Shown piece after piece: positions 1 through 8,559 of a stretch of DNA of 42,061 bases. This stretch comes from an uncultured Flavobacteriaceae bacterium (GTDB lineage: Bacteria; Bacteroidota; Bacteroidia; Flavobacteriales; Flavobacteriaceae), in the NCBI GenBank assembly GCA_913048115.1, contig CAJWVI010000016.1:1-42061 (forward strand). Reading direction: 5' to 3'. A program made the translations under genes and the position numbers. Numbering within the stretch: the first letter of the stretch is position 1; each line of letters starts with the position of its first letter. A model generated the notes under the pieces. That model was not told the DNA's origin. It did no database searches and worked only from the letters and a program-made list of their open reading frames with translations.

Positions 1-1
1 A

Positions 2-715
2 ATGAAAAACAAGAAAGGAAACCTATACCTTATACCCTGTACCCTTGGAGAAACCTCACCACTTGAGGTACTCCCTCTTTTGGTTAAAAAAGCGGTAGAA
101 AGCATAGATTATTATATTGTTGAGCATGAAAAGAGCGCTCGAAGGTTTATAAAGGCTATTGATGGTAAAAAATCACAAACCAATTTAAAAATTGAAGAGA
201 TAAACAAGTTTACCAATCAAGATGATATTCCAGAAATGTTAGCACCCTGCCTTAAAGGATTTGATATTGGCGTAATCTCTGATGCTGGATGTCCAGGAAT
301 TGCAGACCCTGGTGCGGCTGTAGTTGCACAAGCACACAAAAACGGAATCAAAGTAGTACCTCTGGTTGGCCCCTCTTCTATACTATTGGCAATGATGTCT
401 AGTGGTTTTAACGGTCAGAATTTTGCATTTAACGGCTACCTCCCTATAGACAAAGCAGAGCGTAAAGCTAAGATTAAACAATTAGAAAAAAGATCTAGTC
501 AAGAAAACCAAAGTCAATTATTTATAGAAACACCCTATAGAAATAACCAAATGTTAGAGAGCCTAACCACAGCTTTGCAGAAAAGTACAGAAATATGTGT
601 TGCTTGTGATATTACATTATCCACAGAGTATATAAAGACTGCGTCTGCTCAAGATTGGAAGCATATTAAGGTTGATCTTCACAAAAGACCCACACTGTTT
701 ATCATTCAAGCTTAG
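2..715 (+). CDS. RsmI-like SAM-dependent methyltransferase (tetrapyrrole methylase fold)
   Basis: The 237-residue protein has the two-lobed layout of the tetrapyrrole-methylase superfamily that includes RsmI (16S rRNA C1402 2'-O-methyltransferase). It opens with LYLIPCTLGETSP, in the place where RsmI has a LYLVPTPIGN-type start. It also carries GVISDAGCPGIADPG at about residues 90-104, which matches the RsmI ISDAGTPGISDPG loop. The glycine-asparagine of the first SAM loop is not conserved, so I read it as an RsmI paralogue rather than RsmI itself; the substrate is unknown. The ATG lies at the second base of the window, so a longer upstream start cannot be excluded. It converges on the next gene with 11 bases between stop codons, and a short AT-rich inverted repeat with a T-rich tail sits at the junction. 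Confidence 0.8.
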   Translation: MKNKKGNLYLIPCTLGETSPLEVLPLLVKKAVESIDYYIVEHEKSARRFIKAIDGKKSQTNLKIEEINKFTNQDDIPEMLAPCLKGFDIGVISDAGCPGIADPGAAVVAQAHKNGIKVVPLVGPSSILLAMMSSGFNGQNFAFNGYLPIDKAERKAKIKQLEKRSSQENQSQLFIETPYRNNQMLESLTTALQKSTEICVACDITLSTEYIKTASAQDWKHIKVDLHKRPTLFIIQA

Positions 716-748
716 TAGTTTAAAAACTAAACTGCTTTTGCTTTTTTA
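712..748 (+). terminator. weak terminator-like hairpin between convergent genes
   Basis: AGTAGTTTA and TAAACTGCT flank a short A-rich loop with one mismatch, followed by a T-rich tract. It overlaps the ends of both convergent genes. Confidence 0.4.
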
Positions 749-1380
749 TTTGGCTTGATATAAGAGGTGTCATAGCCAGAGAATTTTTTTAAATAGACAT
801 GTATGGTAGTACCAAAGGCATCTTCGAACAGAAACACACCGTCACTTCTTAAATATTTTTTAACATTACCAGCTCCTGCTAAATGTGCAGCAGCGAGAAT
901 ACCAGACTCTGTAATCAATACACCCTGAATTCTTTTACCAACAAAACGCTTAATATCTCGACGCAAAATCCATTTATTTCTTGCCGTGTGAGCAATAAAA
1001 GCACGCTCTTGTAATGCGGCATTTTGCAAAAATGCACTTGGGTTATGCACCCCAATTAAAGAAAGTGTAGCTGCAGCAAATTGATATTTTCCCAAATAGC
1101 CATACTTGTTAATGCTGGCGTAATTTCCTGTAGATTCGTTAAAACCGAGCGCTTCTTTAAAACCAATAAATGTTTTACCTAAGAAAAGATTGAAAAAAGG
1201 CTTTTTTACGATAGTAGCTCCATGTAACGCCTCTTGTTGGGTAGGTACATGATAGACATAGATTTTATCTGTAATCTTATAGTGAGAGAGGTCTGTAGTG
1301 TTTTCTTTGGGAGAAAAACCTGAGACCAAAAACACGGCAACACAAAGCATTACAGTAGATATAATGATACTTTTTTTCAT
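727..1380 (-). CDS. secreted lysozyme-fold (lytic transglycosylase-like) protein
   Basis: The 217-residue protein starts with a clear Sec signal (MKKS, then a hydrophobic run of about 17 residues ending near SGF), so it is exported. Residues about 75-115 hold FNESTGNY and then GYLGKYQFAAATL, a layout typical of lysozyme-like transglycosylases: a catalytic Glu, then a G-x-Y-Q-F segment. A later helix (about 155-175, ILAAAHLAGAGNVKKYL) also fits the fold. It probably acts on or binds peptidoglycan in the periplasm. I cannot prove catalysis. The ATG is preceded by an unusually good Bacteroidota promoter at 1429-1460. It is monocistronic and divergent from the glycan locus. Confidence 0.65.
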   Translation of the reverse strand: MKKSIIISTVMLCVAVFLVSGFSPKENTTDLSHYKITDKIYVYHVPTQQEALHGATIVKKPFFNLFLGKTFIGFKEALGFNESTGNYASINKYGYLGKYQFAAATLSLIGVHNPSAFLQNAALQERAFIAHTARNKWILRRDIKRFVGKRIQGVLITESGILAAAHLAGAGNVKKYLRSDGVFLFEDAFGTTIHVYLKKFSGYDTSYIKPNKKAKAV

Positions 1381-1428
1381 GATTTTTAAAATTACAGCAA
1401 GGATGTTGCCTCACAAAATTTCAGCGTG

Positions 1429-1460
1429 CAAACATATAACATTTAATCTAATACTCAAAA
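1429..1460 (-). promoter_or_regulatory. Bacteroidota-type promoter of the lysozyme-fold gene
   Basis: Read on the minus strand, TTTTG at 1460-1456 (-33 element) is followed after exactly 19 bases by TATGTTTG at 1436-1429 (-7 element, consensus TANNTTTG). The predicted leader is about 40-45 nt. Confidence 0.7.
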
Positions 1461-1640
1461 CCAGCAGCTAAAACTATAATAATATATTGATATACAACAA
1501 CTTAAACACTTTTAGGGGGTGTAATAACACGCTCTATAGTAGATATGTAAAGGCCGTGAAAAGCGAAATGAAAAACACTACAAAAGGACAATAAACAGAA
1601 ATCTTACAAACTATAGATACTATACTTTTAAACAGTTTTG

Positions 1641-1648
1641 TACCTTAG
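1641..1648 (+). promoter_or_regulatory. possible -7 box four bases before a start codon
   Basis: TACCTTAG resembles TANNTTTG with one mismatch and ends four bases before the ATG at 1653. If used, the mRNA would have almost no leader. No good -33 element is present. Confidence 0.35.
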
Positions 1649-1652
1649 CGGG

Positions 1653-2540
1653 ATGCTTTCAATTCTTATACCTACATATAATTATGATACCGTAGCGCTC
1701 GTAAAAACGCTTCAGCAACAAACTATAGAAAGCACTATTATTTTTGAAATAATAGTACTTGATGACGCATCTACTGATCAAGATAGTATTACTGAAAATA
1801 AAAAAATAAACACTCTTGAACATTGCCAGTTTATAGAAAACAAAGAAAACCTGGGTAGAACAGCGACACGAAATAAATTAGCTCTCAAAGCAAAATTTAA
1901 ATGGCTGCTGTATCTAGATGCAGATGTAATACCCTTAGCTATGGACTTTATAAAGCAATACTCAGAGCAGCTAAACAAAAAATACACTGTTATAAGTGGT
2001 GGTATTGTATATCATAAAGAAAAACCAAAAAAGGAACAATTGCTTCGCTGGGTGTATGGTAATAAAAGAGAATCAAAAAGTATTGCAGTGAGAAATAAAA
2101 ACCCGCACAATTTAATCTCGGCTAATCTACTTATTGATAAAGAGCTATTTTTAAAAGCAAATAATTTTGAGACAAATAAGTATGGCCTGGACATCTATTT
2201 CTCATACAAAATAAGAATGCTAAAGCCAGAGATATTACATATAGACAACCCAACGATACACTTAGGTCTAGAGAGCAGTTCTACATTCATCAAAAAATCA
2301 TTAGGTGCAATAGAAACAACATTTAATCTTGAAAATGAACAAAAGATAGATGCTACTTCACGACCACTCCAAAAAAAATACAATCAATTAAATAATACTG
2401 GTGTAACAAAAATGTTTATTTTTATTTGTGGTTTTCTTGACAAGAACATCCTCCACAATTTAAACTCAAAAAACCCCTCCATCTTTTTGTTTGATGTGTA
2501 CAAACTTTTTTATTATTGTAAACTAAAGAAAAATGCCTAG
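1653..2540 (+). CDS. family 2 glycosyltransferase
   Basis: This is a GT-A fold transferase of about 295 residues. It begins MLSILIPTYN, followed by a nucleotide-sugar binding region with IIVLDDAST and a metal-binding DADV (residues about 86-95, LLYLDADVIP). Soluble inverting GT2 enzymes of this kind transfer a sugar from an NDP-sugar to a membrane lipid or glycan acceptor on the cytoplasmic face. I place the start at the ATG at 1653. A TTG at 1638 would add five residues but overlaps the putative promoter box, and the fold begins directly after the ATG. The last eight bases overlap the next GT2 gene, so the two are translationally coupled. Donor and acceptor are unknown. Confidence 0.85.
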   Translation: MLSILIPTYNYDTVALVKTLQQQTIESTIIFEIIVLDDASTDQDSITENKKINTLEHCQFIENKENLGRTATRNKLALKAKFKWLLYLDADVIPLAMDFIKQYSEQLNKKYTVISGGIVYHKEKPKKEQLLRWVYGNKRESKSIAVRNKNPHNLISANLLIDKELFLKANNFETNKYGLDIYFSYKIRMLKPEILHIDNPTIHLGLESSSTFIKKSLGAIETTFNLENEQKIDATSRPLQKKYNQLNNTGVTKMFIFICGFLDKNILHNLNSKNPSIFLFDVYKLFYYCKLKKNA

Positions 2541-3465
2541 GTTTTCTGTAATCATACCCGTCTATAACAAAGAAAAGCATCTTTCTAAAACCCTAGAAAG
2601 TGTACTTCAACAAAGCCATGCAGACTTTGAGGTTATTATAGTAAATGACGGCTCCACAGATAGTAGTGAGAAGATAATCAAGACATTTAAAGATCCTAGA
2701 TTTCATTATATAAAACAAGAAAATCAAGGGGTTTCTGTAGCCAGAAACACGGGTATAAAGGCAGCAAACGCAAACTATATTGCATTATTAGATGCAGATG
2801 ATATTTGGGATCATCAATACCTTGAATCAATAAACACACTTATAGATAGCCACCCAAAACAGCATGTATTTGCCTGTGCATGCACTATTGAATCTAGCGG
2901 CGCGACACACAGCCCTATCTACAGCATAAAAAATATAGTACCTAATAACACCTATACACTATCTTACTTTACATCAAGCTTTGTAAATACAATACTTACT
3001 AGTAGTAGTACTGTTTTACATAAAAGTGTTCTTGAAACAATTGGATACTACAACCCAGTGCTGCGCAGTGGAGAAGACACCGATTTATGGATTAGGGTTG
3101 GCTTAGGTTATAACGTAGTTTTTTTGAATACTCCTTTAGCAACATACCGCTTTGAACCTTCAAGCTTGTCAAATTCTCCAAAACAAGTAAAAAACACACT
3201 AGATCTAGATTGTTATGAAAAACACATAGCAAACCACACAGGGCTTAAAAAATTATTGGACTTAAACAGGTATTCATTAGCTCTTTTTGCAAAAAGAACA
3301 GGAAACAAGAAGAATTATTTAAAATATAAAAAAGGTATAGACCAAAAAAGCCTAAACAAAAAACAACGTTTTTTAATAAACGCACCTAGTTTTGTTTTAA
3401 GGAGTTTAGTAAGTGTAAAAGGCGGTTTAGAAAAAGTTGGGCTTCAACTAAGCACCTACAAATGA
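2533..3465 (+). CDS. family 2 glycosyltransferase
   Basis: The 310-residue GT-A enzyme starts MPRFSVIIPVYNKEKHL. It has VIIVNDGSTD at about residues 35-44, the DADD metal-binding motif at about 92-95 (IALLDADDIW), and GEDTDLWIR near 188, the typical C-terminal acceptor/catalytic segment of GT2 proteins. It is probably a cytoplasmic sugar transferase in glycan assembly. Its ATG lies inside the end of the upstream GT2 gene (8-base overlap), and its 3' end overlaps the convergent ketoisomerase gene by 18 bases. That tight packing is typical of a surface-glycan locus built by successive insertions. Substrate specificity cannot be read from the sequence. Confidence 0.87.
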   Translation: MPRFSVIIPVYNKEKHLSKTLESVLQQSHADFEVIIVNDGSTDSSEKIIKTFKDPRFHYIKQENQGVSVARNTGIKAANANYIALLDADDIWDHQYLESINTLIDSHPKQHVFACACTIESSGATHSPIYSIKNIVPNNTYTLSYFTSSFVNTILTSSSTVLHKSVLETIGYYNPVLRSGEDTDLWIRVGLGYNVVFLNTPLATYRFEPSSLSNSPKQVKNTLDLDCYEKHIANHTGLKKLLDLNRYSLALFAKRTGNKKNYLKYKKGIDQKSLNKKQRFLINAPSFVLRSLVSVKGGLEKVGLQLSTYK

Positions 3466-3867
3466 TGTAAAGGCATCGTAATTACGAATGTAATCTTCTT
3501 CATCATAGACCTCACTCACCAGTGATAAACAAACGGCGCCTGCAGAAAAATTTTCTAACTCACGCCAAACACCACAAGGAATCAAAAGACCTTTGTTTGG
3601 CCTATTTAAGGTAATTGTTCTTCGCGCTGTTCCAGAATCGAGCACCACATCAAAACTACCACTAAGGGCTATTAAAAATTGACGCAGTTCTTTGTGAGCA
3701 TGTCCTCCTCTACTACTATCACTTGGTACATCATACAAATAGTATACGCGTTTTATATCAAAAGGCAAGACCTGTTTTTCTATGACAGACAAATTTCCAC
3801 GACCGTCTGGATCACTTATTTTAGGAATTTCTTGTAAGGATATTTTAGTTAAATCAACGTATGACAT
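3448..3867 (-). CDS. fdtA: FdtA/QdtA-type dTDP-4-keto-6-deoxyhexose 3,4-ketoisomerase
   Basis: The 139-residue single-domain cupin carries RGGHAHKE at residues 53-60, the signature of the FdtA/WxcM C-terminal family. The paired histidines are the catalytic residues in that family. FdtA converts dTDP-4-keto-6-deoxyglucose to the 3-keto-6-deoxygalactose isomer; QdtA and Tyl1a give the gluco isomer. The sequence alone does not tell these apart, so the product is a dTDP-3-keto-6-deoxyhexose of uncertain C4 configuration. The partner aminotransferase is encoded at 7459-8559, separated by a glycosyltransferase and a flippase. Its start overlaps the end of the upstream GT4 gene by 14 bases, suggesting coupled translation. 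Confidence 0.85.
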   Translation of the reverse strand: MSYVDLTKISLQEIPKISDPDGRGNLSVIEKQVLPFDIKRVYYLYDVPSDSSRGGHAHKELRQFLIALSGSFDVVLDSGTARRTITLNRPNKGLLIPCGVWRELENFSAGAVCLSLVSEVYDEEDYIRNYDAFTSFVGA

Positions 3868-4966
3868 GGTGTAATAATTTATTCCACTTCTCTGAGATTT
3901 CCTGCATCGAAAATTGTGTTACAGATCCTTGGGCTTGTGCTTTCAATTTCAAATATAACACTTCGTCTTTACAAATAACAGCAAGGGCTTCTGCAAAATT
4001 CTCTAAGCTTCTTTCTTTAATCAAAAGCCCATTGTGCTCGTGTTTTATTATTTCCCGGGGACCCGAGACAATATCCAAAGAAACAACCGGAACTCCTAAT
4101 GATAAAGACTCTACCAACACCATTGGAAAACCCTCATAAACACTCGTTAAAGTAACACATCTAGCATTTTTAATTACTCCAAAAGGTTCTTTTATATAAG
4201 GTAAAAAGATAATATGTTTTTTACAACCTTGAGCATTAGCAAGATTTTGCAACATCTCTTTATCTGGACCATCTCCCATAATTACTAAAGACACACCATC
4301 TTTCCAGATTTGAGAAGCATTAAACGATTTTATTAAAAAAGAAAAATCCTTTATCGCATCATGGATCCTTCCATAACTAAGTATATAATTGGCAGGAAGT
4401 TGTACTTCTAGTGATTGCTTCTCTTGCCAAGCTGGATTGTAGGCATTATGTATCGTAACACCCTTAGAAATCCCATTTGCAAAAACAATATGTTTATCAA
4501 TATAGTTTGAGACAGAAACAGTAGCAATTGCTTCTGCGTAGATGGTAGCCATTTTAGATACTTCCTTCGTGAAATATTCTTCTTTATTTGAACTATGAAC
4601 TACATAAATAAATGGCATATTTCTGTAAACGTACTTGCTGTAAAATAACTCTCTAAAATAATCGTTTTTAGGTCTGTGATCAATTACAACATCAAAAGAT
4701 TGAGATGTTAAATACTTTCGTAGTTTTTTAAACCGAAATAATCTGGCCAAAAAATGGTCCTTATTTGATTTAAGAACACCTAGATTAAAGACCGTGGCGG
4801 AGTGTTTAAAGTCAATTTCATTATTTAAAACAACAATATGAACCTGATGCCCTAAGCTAGAAAGCATCTGTGAAAGCATAGCTACAGAACGCTCTGCTCC
4901 ACCTTTTGCCAAAGAAATAGAAACTAGGCAAATTTTAAATTTCTTTTTATGCGCTGTTTGCGTCAT
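3854..4966 (-). CDS. GT4-family glycosyltransferase (GT-B fold)
   Basis: The roughly 370-residue GT-B protein has N-terminal SISLAKGGAERSVAMLSQ (the acceptor-side G-G-A-E-R loop) and C-terminal EGFPMVLVESLSLGVPVVS, the E-x7-E donor-binding motif of GT4 retaining transferases. SYGRIHDAIKDFSFLIKSF at the interdomain region is also typical. It likely adds a sugar from an NDP-sugar on the cytoplasmic face. I start at the ATG at 4966; the codon just before it in frame (4969) is only a TTG. The gene is divergent from the GT at 5016 with about 49 bases between, and it runs into the ketoisomerase gene with a 14-base overlap. Confidence 0.87.
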   Translation of the reverse strand: MTQTAHKKKFKICLVSISLAKGGAERSVAMLSQMLSSLGHQVHIVVLNNEIDFKHSATVFNLGVLKSNKDHFLARLFRFKKLRKYLTSQSFDVVIDHRPKNDYFRELFYSKYVYRNMPFIYVVHSSNKEEYFTKEVSKMATIYAEAIATVSVSNYIDKHIVFANGISKGVTIHNAYNPAWQEKQSLEVQLPANYILSYGRIHDAIKDFSFLIKSFNASQIWKDGVSLVIMGDGPDKEMLQNLANAQGCKKHIIFLPYIKEPFGVIKNARCVTLTSVYEGFPMVLVESLSLGVPVVSLDIVSGPREIIKHEHNGLLIKERSLENFAEALAVICKDEVLYLKLKAQAQGSVTQFSMQEISEKWNKLLHHVIR

Positions 4967-5015
4967 CAATTAATGTTATTTTTGATGCATACCAAAACCC
5001 AAAGATACCATAAAT

Positions 5016-6146
5016 ATGAAGATCCTTCTCGTTGGTGAATATAGCAGATTGCACAATTCGTTGCAAGAAGGACTGCGCGCTTTGGGGCACGATGTCATCC
5101 TTATTTCAACGGGTGATTACTTTAAAAAGTATCCAAGTGATATTAAAATAAAAAGAAGCTTTGATGCAGGTTTAGCTCGAAAAATTAAAATAGCGCTGTT
5201 TCAGCTTTTTAATATAGAGCTTACCTCTTGGGGTATGACCAAGCAGTTTTTTAATACTTCAGAAAAACTAAAGGGTTTTGATGTAGTACAACTCATCAAT
5301 GAAAGCCCTTTTGGAGCCACTGTTAAGGATGAAATGAAAATGATTTCGTTCTTGAAACAAAACAATAAAAAACTATTTTTATTAAGCTGCGGTACAGACT
5401 ATTTGAGTGTGAAACACCAATTAAGCGACGCAAACCCCTACTCTATATTAAGTAATTATAAGGACGGTAGCGTCTCCAAAGAATCTTTTAAAAACATCTT
5501 AAAATACCAAACACCACCCTTTAAAAAACTACATGATTTTGTATTTAAAAACATAGATGGCTGCATTGCTAGTGATTATGATTATCACATGCCATTAGCG
5601 GGAAACCAAAAGTACTTGGGGTTGATACCAAACCCTGTAAACACATCAAAACTTAGTGTTTGTGAGATAGACACAAAAGGCCCAATTGTTATTTTTATGG
5701 GGATTAACAGAACAAATTACCACAGTAAAGGGATTTCTTACTTTGAAAAAGCAATAACAATTATTCAACAAAAATTTCCGAAGGAGGTACAAATAGAAAT
5801 TGTCGAGAATTTGCCCTATGAACAATACATAGAAAAATACAACAATGCGCATATCATCTTAGATCAAGTATTTGCCTATGACCAAGGCTACAATGCACTA
5901 GAGGCTATGGCAAAAGGGAAAGTGGTTTTTACGGGCGCAGAAACGGCTTTTATGCAACATTATAATCTTAACCATCCAGTTGCAATAAATACAATACCTG
6001 AAGAACATAGCATCGTTTTAGCGCTAGAAGACCTCATCAAAAACCCAGAAAAAATCGCAGAAATTGGAATGGCAGCACAACGCTTTGTTGCTTTGCATCA
6101 TGATTACAAAAAAGTAGCTCAGCAGTATATTGATCTTTGGAAATAA
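5016..6146 (+). CDS. divergent GT4-like glycosyltransferase
   Basis: The 376-residue protein begins MKILLVGEYSRLHNSLQEGLRALGHDV, an N-terminal Rossmann domain of GT-B type. It ends with a donor-binding domain including HIILDQVFAYDQGYNALEAMAKGKVVF, where the glutamate after YNAL matches the second glutamate of the GT4 motif. The middle of the protein shows little I recognise. This is the only plus-strand gene inside an otherwise minus-strand stretch. Its stop codon lies two bases before the flippase stop, so the two converge with no room for a separate terminator. It may be a later insertion in the locus. Confidence 0.75.
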   Translation: MKILLVGEYSRLHNSLQEGLRALGHDVILISTGDYFKKYPSDIKIKRSFDAGLARKIKIALFQLFNIELTSWGMTKQFFNTSEKLKGFDVVQLINESPFGATVKDEMKMISFLKQNNKKLFLLSCGTDYLSVKHQLSDANPYSILSNYKDGSVSKESFKNILKYQTPPFKKLHDFVFKNIDGCIASDYDYHMPLAGNQKYLGLIPNPVNTSKLSVCEIDTKGPIVIFMGINRTNYHSKGISYFEKAITIIQQKFPKEVQIEIVENLPYEQYIEKYNNAHIILDQVFAYDQGYNALEAMAKGKVVFTGAETAFMQHYNLNHPVAINTIPEEHSIVLALEDLIKNPEKIAEIGMAAQRFVALHHDYKKVAQQYIDLWK

Positions 6147-6147
6147 A

Positions 6148-7458
6148 CTACACTACAATAGCGGGGTCTAAATCTTGTGTTTTTTGATTTTTAAAATAAC
6201 GCCACACCAAGAAAACTACAACTATAAAATAAATAATATACCGCAAAAAGTGACCAATAACGATGCCTTCTAAACCATACTGGGCAACCAAATAGTTTGC
6301 AAAACCATAAAACAACCCTAGAGACAAAAGCTCTGAAAAGATAAAGTTACGCACCATTTTTTTTGCTAAAAACTGATGGGCTAAAACCAAGGATGCTAGT
6401 CTAATAAAATCTCCTAACAATTGCCATTTAAACAGCGGTAACATCTCGTCTAATCCAGGATATAAAAGATGTACGATGATAGATTTTCCAAAAAAAACGA
6501 GCATCATTCCCAGTCCAAAAATAGGCAACAATGTTTTATAGATAGATAGAACTTCTTTTTTAAAAGCCTTTCCAGTATAGATTCCTGCGAACTTTGGAAG
6601 CACATACAAAGAAAACAAAGACCCAGAAAAAACCATATAATTTCTTGAAATAAATGTAATGTTTGTCCAGACACCAGCATCTTTTTCGCTCATTTTTTCT
6701 GCAAGCATAGAACGAATATCTATCTCAACAAAATGGAGTAAGATCGTAGCTACAAAAGACATGAGTGTAAAGGCCAATAGGTTCTTTAAAAAGGGAGTTT
6801 TAAATTTTAATTTAGAAAACTGCACATACTCATTAAGTAGTTTATAAAAAATCACAAGAACAACAAGCACCTGTATTGCAGGCGCTAATACTATAGCAAG
6901 CAAAGCTCCAGAAAGATTGTATTGATAAAGACATACGACAAGTAATACAATACTAAAGAGGTAGCTAATAAGCTCGATCTTAGCAAACTTTTTATATTCA
7001 GACAAGCCATTTACAACACCAATAAAAACGCGTTGTATGGCTATCGTTGGTGCTAATACAGCAACAAATTTGATGACAAAACTATAGTCTATACTATCTG
7101 TAAAGAGGTAATTGCTTATTGGGCTTGCAAAGAAAAACAGCAGCACACTAGAAAGCAATGTTCCAATAATCATAAAAACAAAAGCAGTAGAAAAAAGCTC
7201 TTGGAGTTTGGGTTTGTCTTCTTTATACTCAGAGAGGTACTTAACAACACCGTTGAAAACCCCTAAAGAAGTTAGAGACGTAAGTAACTGTGTGAGACTG
7301 CGTAATTGGCCTATTTTAAAAAGTCCTTCTGCACCAACTAGATCAAATAGTAGTCGCTGTACAACAGCAGATACTAATAACCTAATAGATACCACGACAG
7401 CATTTAAAGAGGTCATCTTTAGCAGTATATTACTTTTTATAAAGTGCGGTATTTTCAA
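6148..7458 (-). CDS. Wzx-type oligosaccharide flippase (MOP superfamily)
   Basis: The 436-residue integral membrane protein has about 12 hydrophobic segments spread evenly along its length. Its start, MKIPHFIKSNILLK followed by TSLNAVVVSIRLL and later GAEGLFKIGQLRSL, follows the polysaccharide-flippase pattern. Such proteins move undecaprenyl-linked oligosaccharide across the inner membrane. The start codon is TTG (7458-7456), directly after the TAA stop of the upstream aminotransferase. The first ATG is at codon 15, but the 14 residues before it look like the conserved N-terminus, so I keep the TTG. Presumably it is cotranscribed and coupled with the aminotransferase. It fits export of the glycan made by this locus. 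Confidence 0.83.
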   Translation of the reverse strand: MKIPHFIKSNILLKMTSLNAVVVSIRLLVSAVVQRLLFDLVGAEGLFKIGQLRSLTQLLTSLTSLGVFNGVVKYLSEYKEDKPKLQELFSTAFVFMIIGTLLSSVLLFFFASPISNYLFTDSIDYSFVIKFVAVLAPTIAIQRVFIGVVNGLSEYKKFAKIELISYLFSIVLLVVCLYQYNLSGALLAIVLAPAIQVLVVLVIFYKLLNEYVQFSKLKFKTPFLKNLLAFTLMSFVATILLHFVEIDIRSMLAEKMSEKDAGVWTNITFISRNYMVFSGSLFSLYVLPKFAGIYTGKAFKKEVLSIYKTLLPIFGLGMMLVFFGKSIIVHLLYPGLDEMLPLFKWQLLGDFIRLASLVLAHQFLAKKMVRNFIFSELLSLGLFYGFANYLVAQYGLEGIVIGHFLRYIIYFIVVVFLVWRYFKNQKTQDLDPAIVV

Positions 7459-8559
7459 TTAGTATGCATTTACAACGTTGATTACTTTTTGAACTTGCGC
7501 AGGAGTCATCACCGGGCTCATCGGCAAGCTAATAACGTGTTGGTGTAGTCTTTCTGAAACAGGAAATTCTAATGCTTTAAATTCTTTTAATGCCTCTTGA
7601 TGATGGGGAGCAATAGGATAATGTATTAAAGTACCAATTGCTGCCTCTTTGAGATAGTCTTGAAATCCACCTCTAGCCTCTACTTGAACCACAAATAAGT
7701 GGAATACATGATTTTTGGTACCATCGTAACGCGGTAAAGTGATTTTTGGATTGGTAATTCCTTGTATATAAACACCTGCTATTTTTCTTCTTGCATCATT
7801 ATCTGCATCTAAAAAAGGCAACTTAACAGATAGAAAACTAGCCTGTATTTCATCAAGCCTAGAGTTAACTCCTAGCAGCTCATTAACATATTTTGATGAA
7901 GACCCATAATTGCGCAACTTTTTTATAACCCCAGCTAAGGAAGCGTCATTTGTCGTTACAGCGCCACCATCACCAAGAGCGCCTAAGTTTTTGCTAGGGT
8001 AAAAACTAAAACCTGCAGCATGCCCCAAGTTTCCGGCACGTTTTCCATTTTGGTAAACGGCTCCATGGGCTTGTGCAGCATCTTCAATAATTAATAGCTT
8101 GTTGTAAACTGCAAGGTTATTTATTTCATCCATAGGTGCAATTTGCCCATACAAATGTACTGGCATAATGGCTTTTGTTGAGGATGAAATAGCTTCTTTT
8201 AATGCCTTAATATTAAAGTTGAATGTTTCTTTTTCTGCTTCTACTAATACCGGTTTTAAACCGGCTTGTTTTATCGCTAAAATAGTTGCGATATAGGTAT
8301 TAGAGGCTACGATTACCTCATCTCCCTCTTGAAGTTTACCGAGTACTTTGTACCCTTCTAAAATAAGACGCAATGCATCTAGGCCATTACCAACACCAAC
8401 GCAATATTGGGTTTCACAGTAATCTGCAAACCTGCTCTCAAAGGCACTAACTTGATTCCCTAAAATATAATAGCCGCTATCTAAAAAATCTTGGAACTGA
8501 TTTTTAAATGAAGCTTCAAAACGTGAATTAATTGCGTGTATGTCTATAAATGGTATCAT
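7459..8559 (-). CDS. fdtB: DegT/DnrJ/EryC1-family sugar aminotransferase, FdtB-like
   Basis: The 366-residue PLP enzyme of fold type I belongs to the DegT/DnrJ/EryC1/StrS family. [19 protein letters not shown] places the internal-aldimine lysine at residue 190. [13 protein letters not shown] (55-67) and [11 protein letters not shown] (157-167) are the cofactor-binding motifs, and NYGSSSKY is the usual substrate loop. Paired with the FdtA-type ketoisomerase it would aminate C3 of a dTDP-3-keto-6-deoxyhexose, giving dTDP-Fuc3N or dTDP-Qui3N. The ATG overlaps the upstream FemAB-like gene's stop codon (ATGA), and the flippase TTG follows its stop immediately, so these three genes form a tight operon. 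Confidence 0.86.
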   Translation of the reverse strand: MIPFIDIHAINSRFEASFKNQFQDFLDSGYYILGNQVSAFESRFADYCETQYCVGVGNGLDALRLILEGYKVLGKLQEGDEVIVASNTYIATILAIKQAGLKPVLVEAEKETFNFNIKALKEAISSSTKAIMPVHLYGQIAPMDEINNLAVYNKLLIIEDAAQAHGAVYQNGKRAGNLGHAAGFSFYPSKNLGALGDGGAVTTNDASLAGVIKKLRNYGSSSKYVNELLGVNSRLDEIQASFLSVKLPFLDADNDARRKIAGVYIQGITNPKITLPRYDGTKNHVFHLFVVQVEARGGFQDYLKEAAIGTLIHYPIAPHHQEALKEFKALEFPVSERLHQHVISLPMSPVMTPAQVQKVINVVNAY

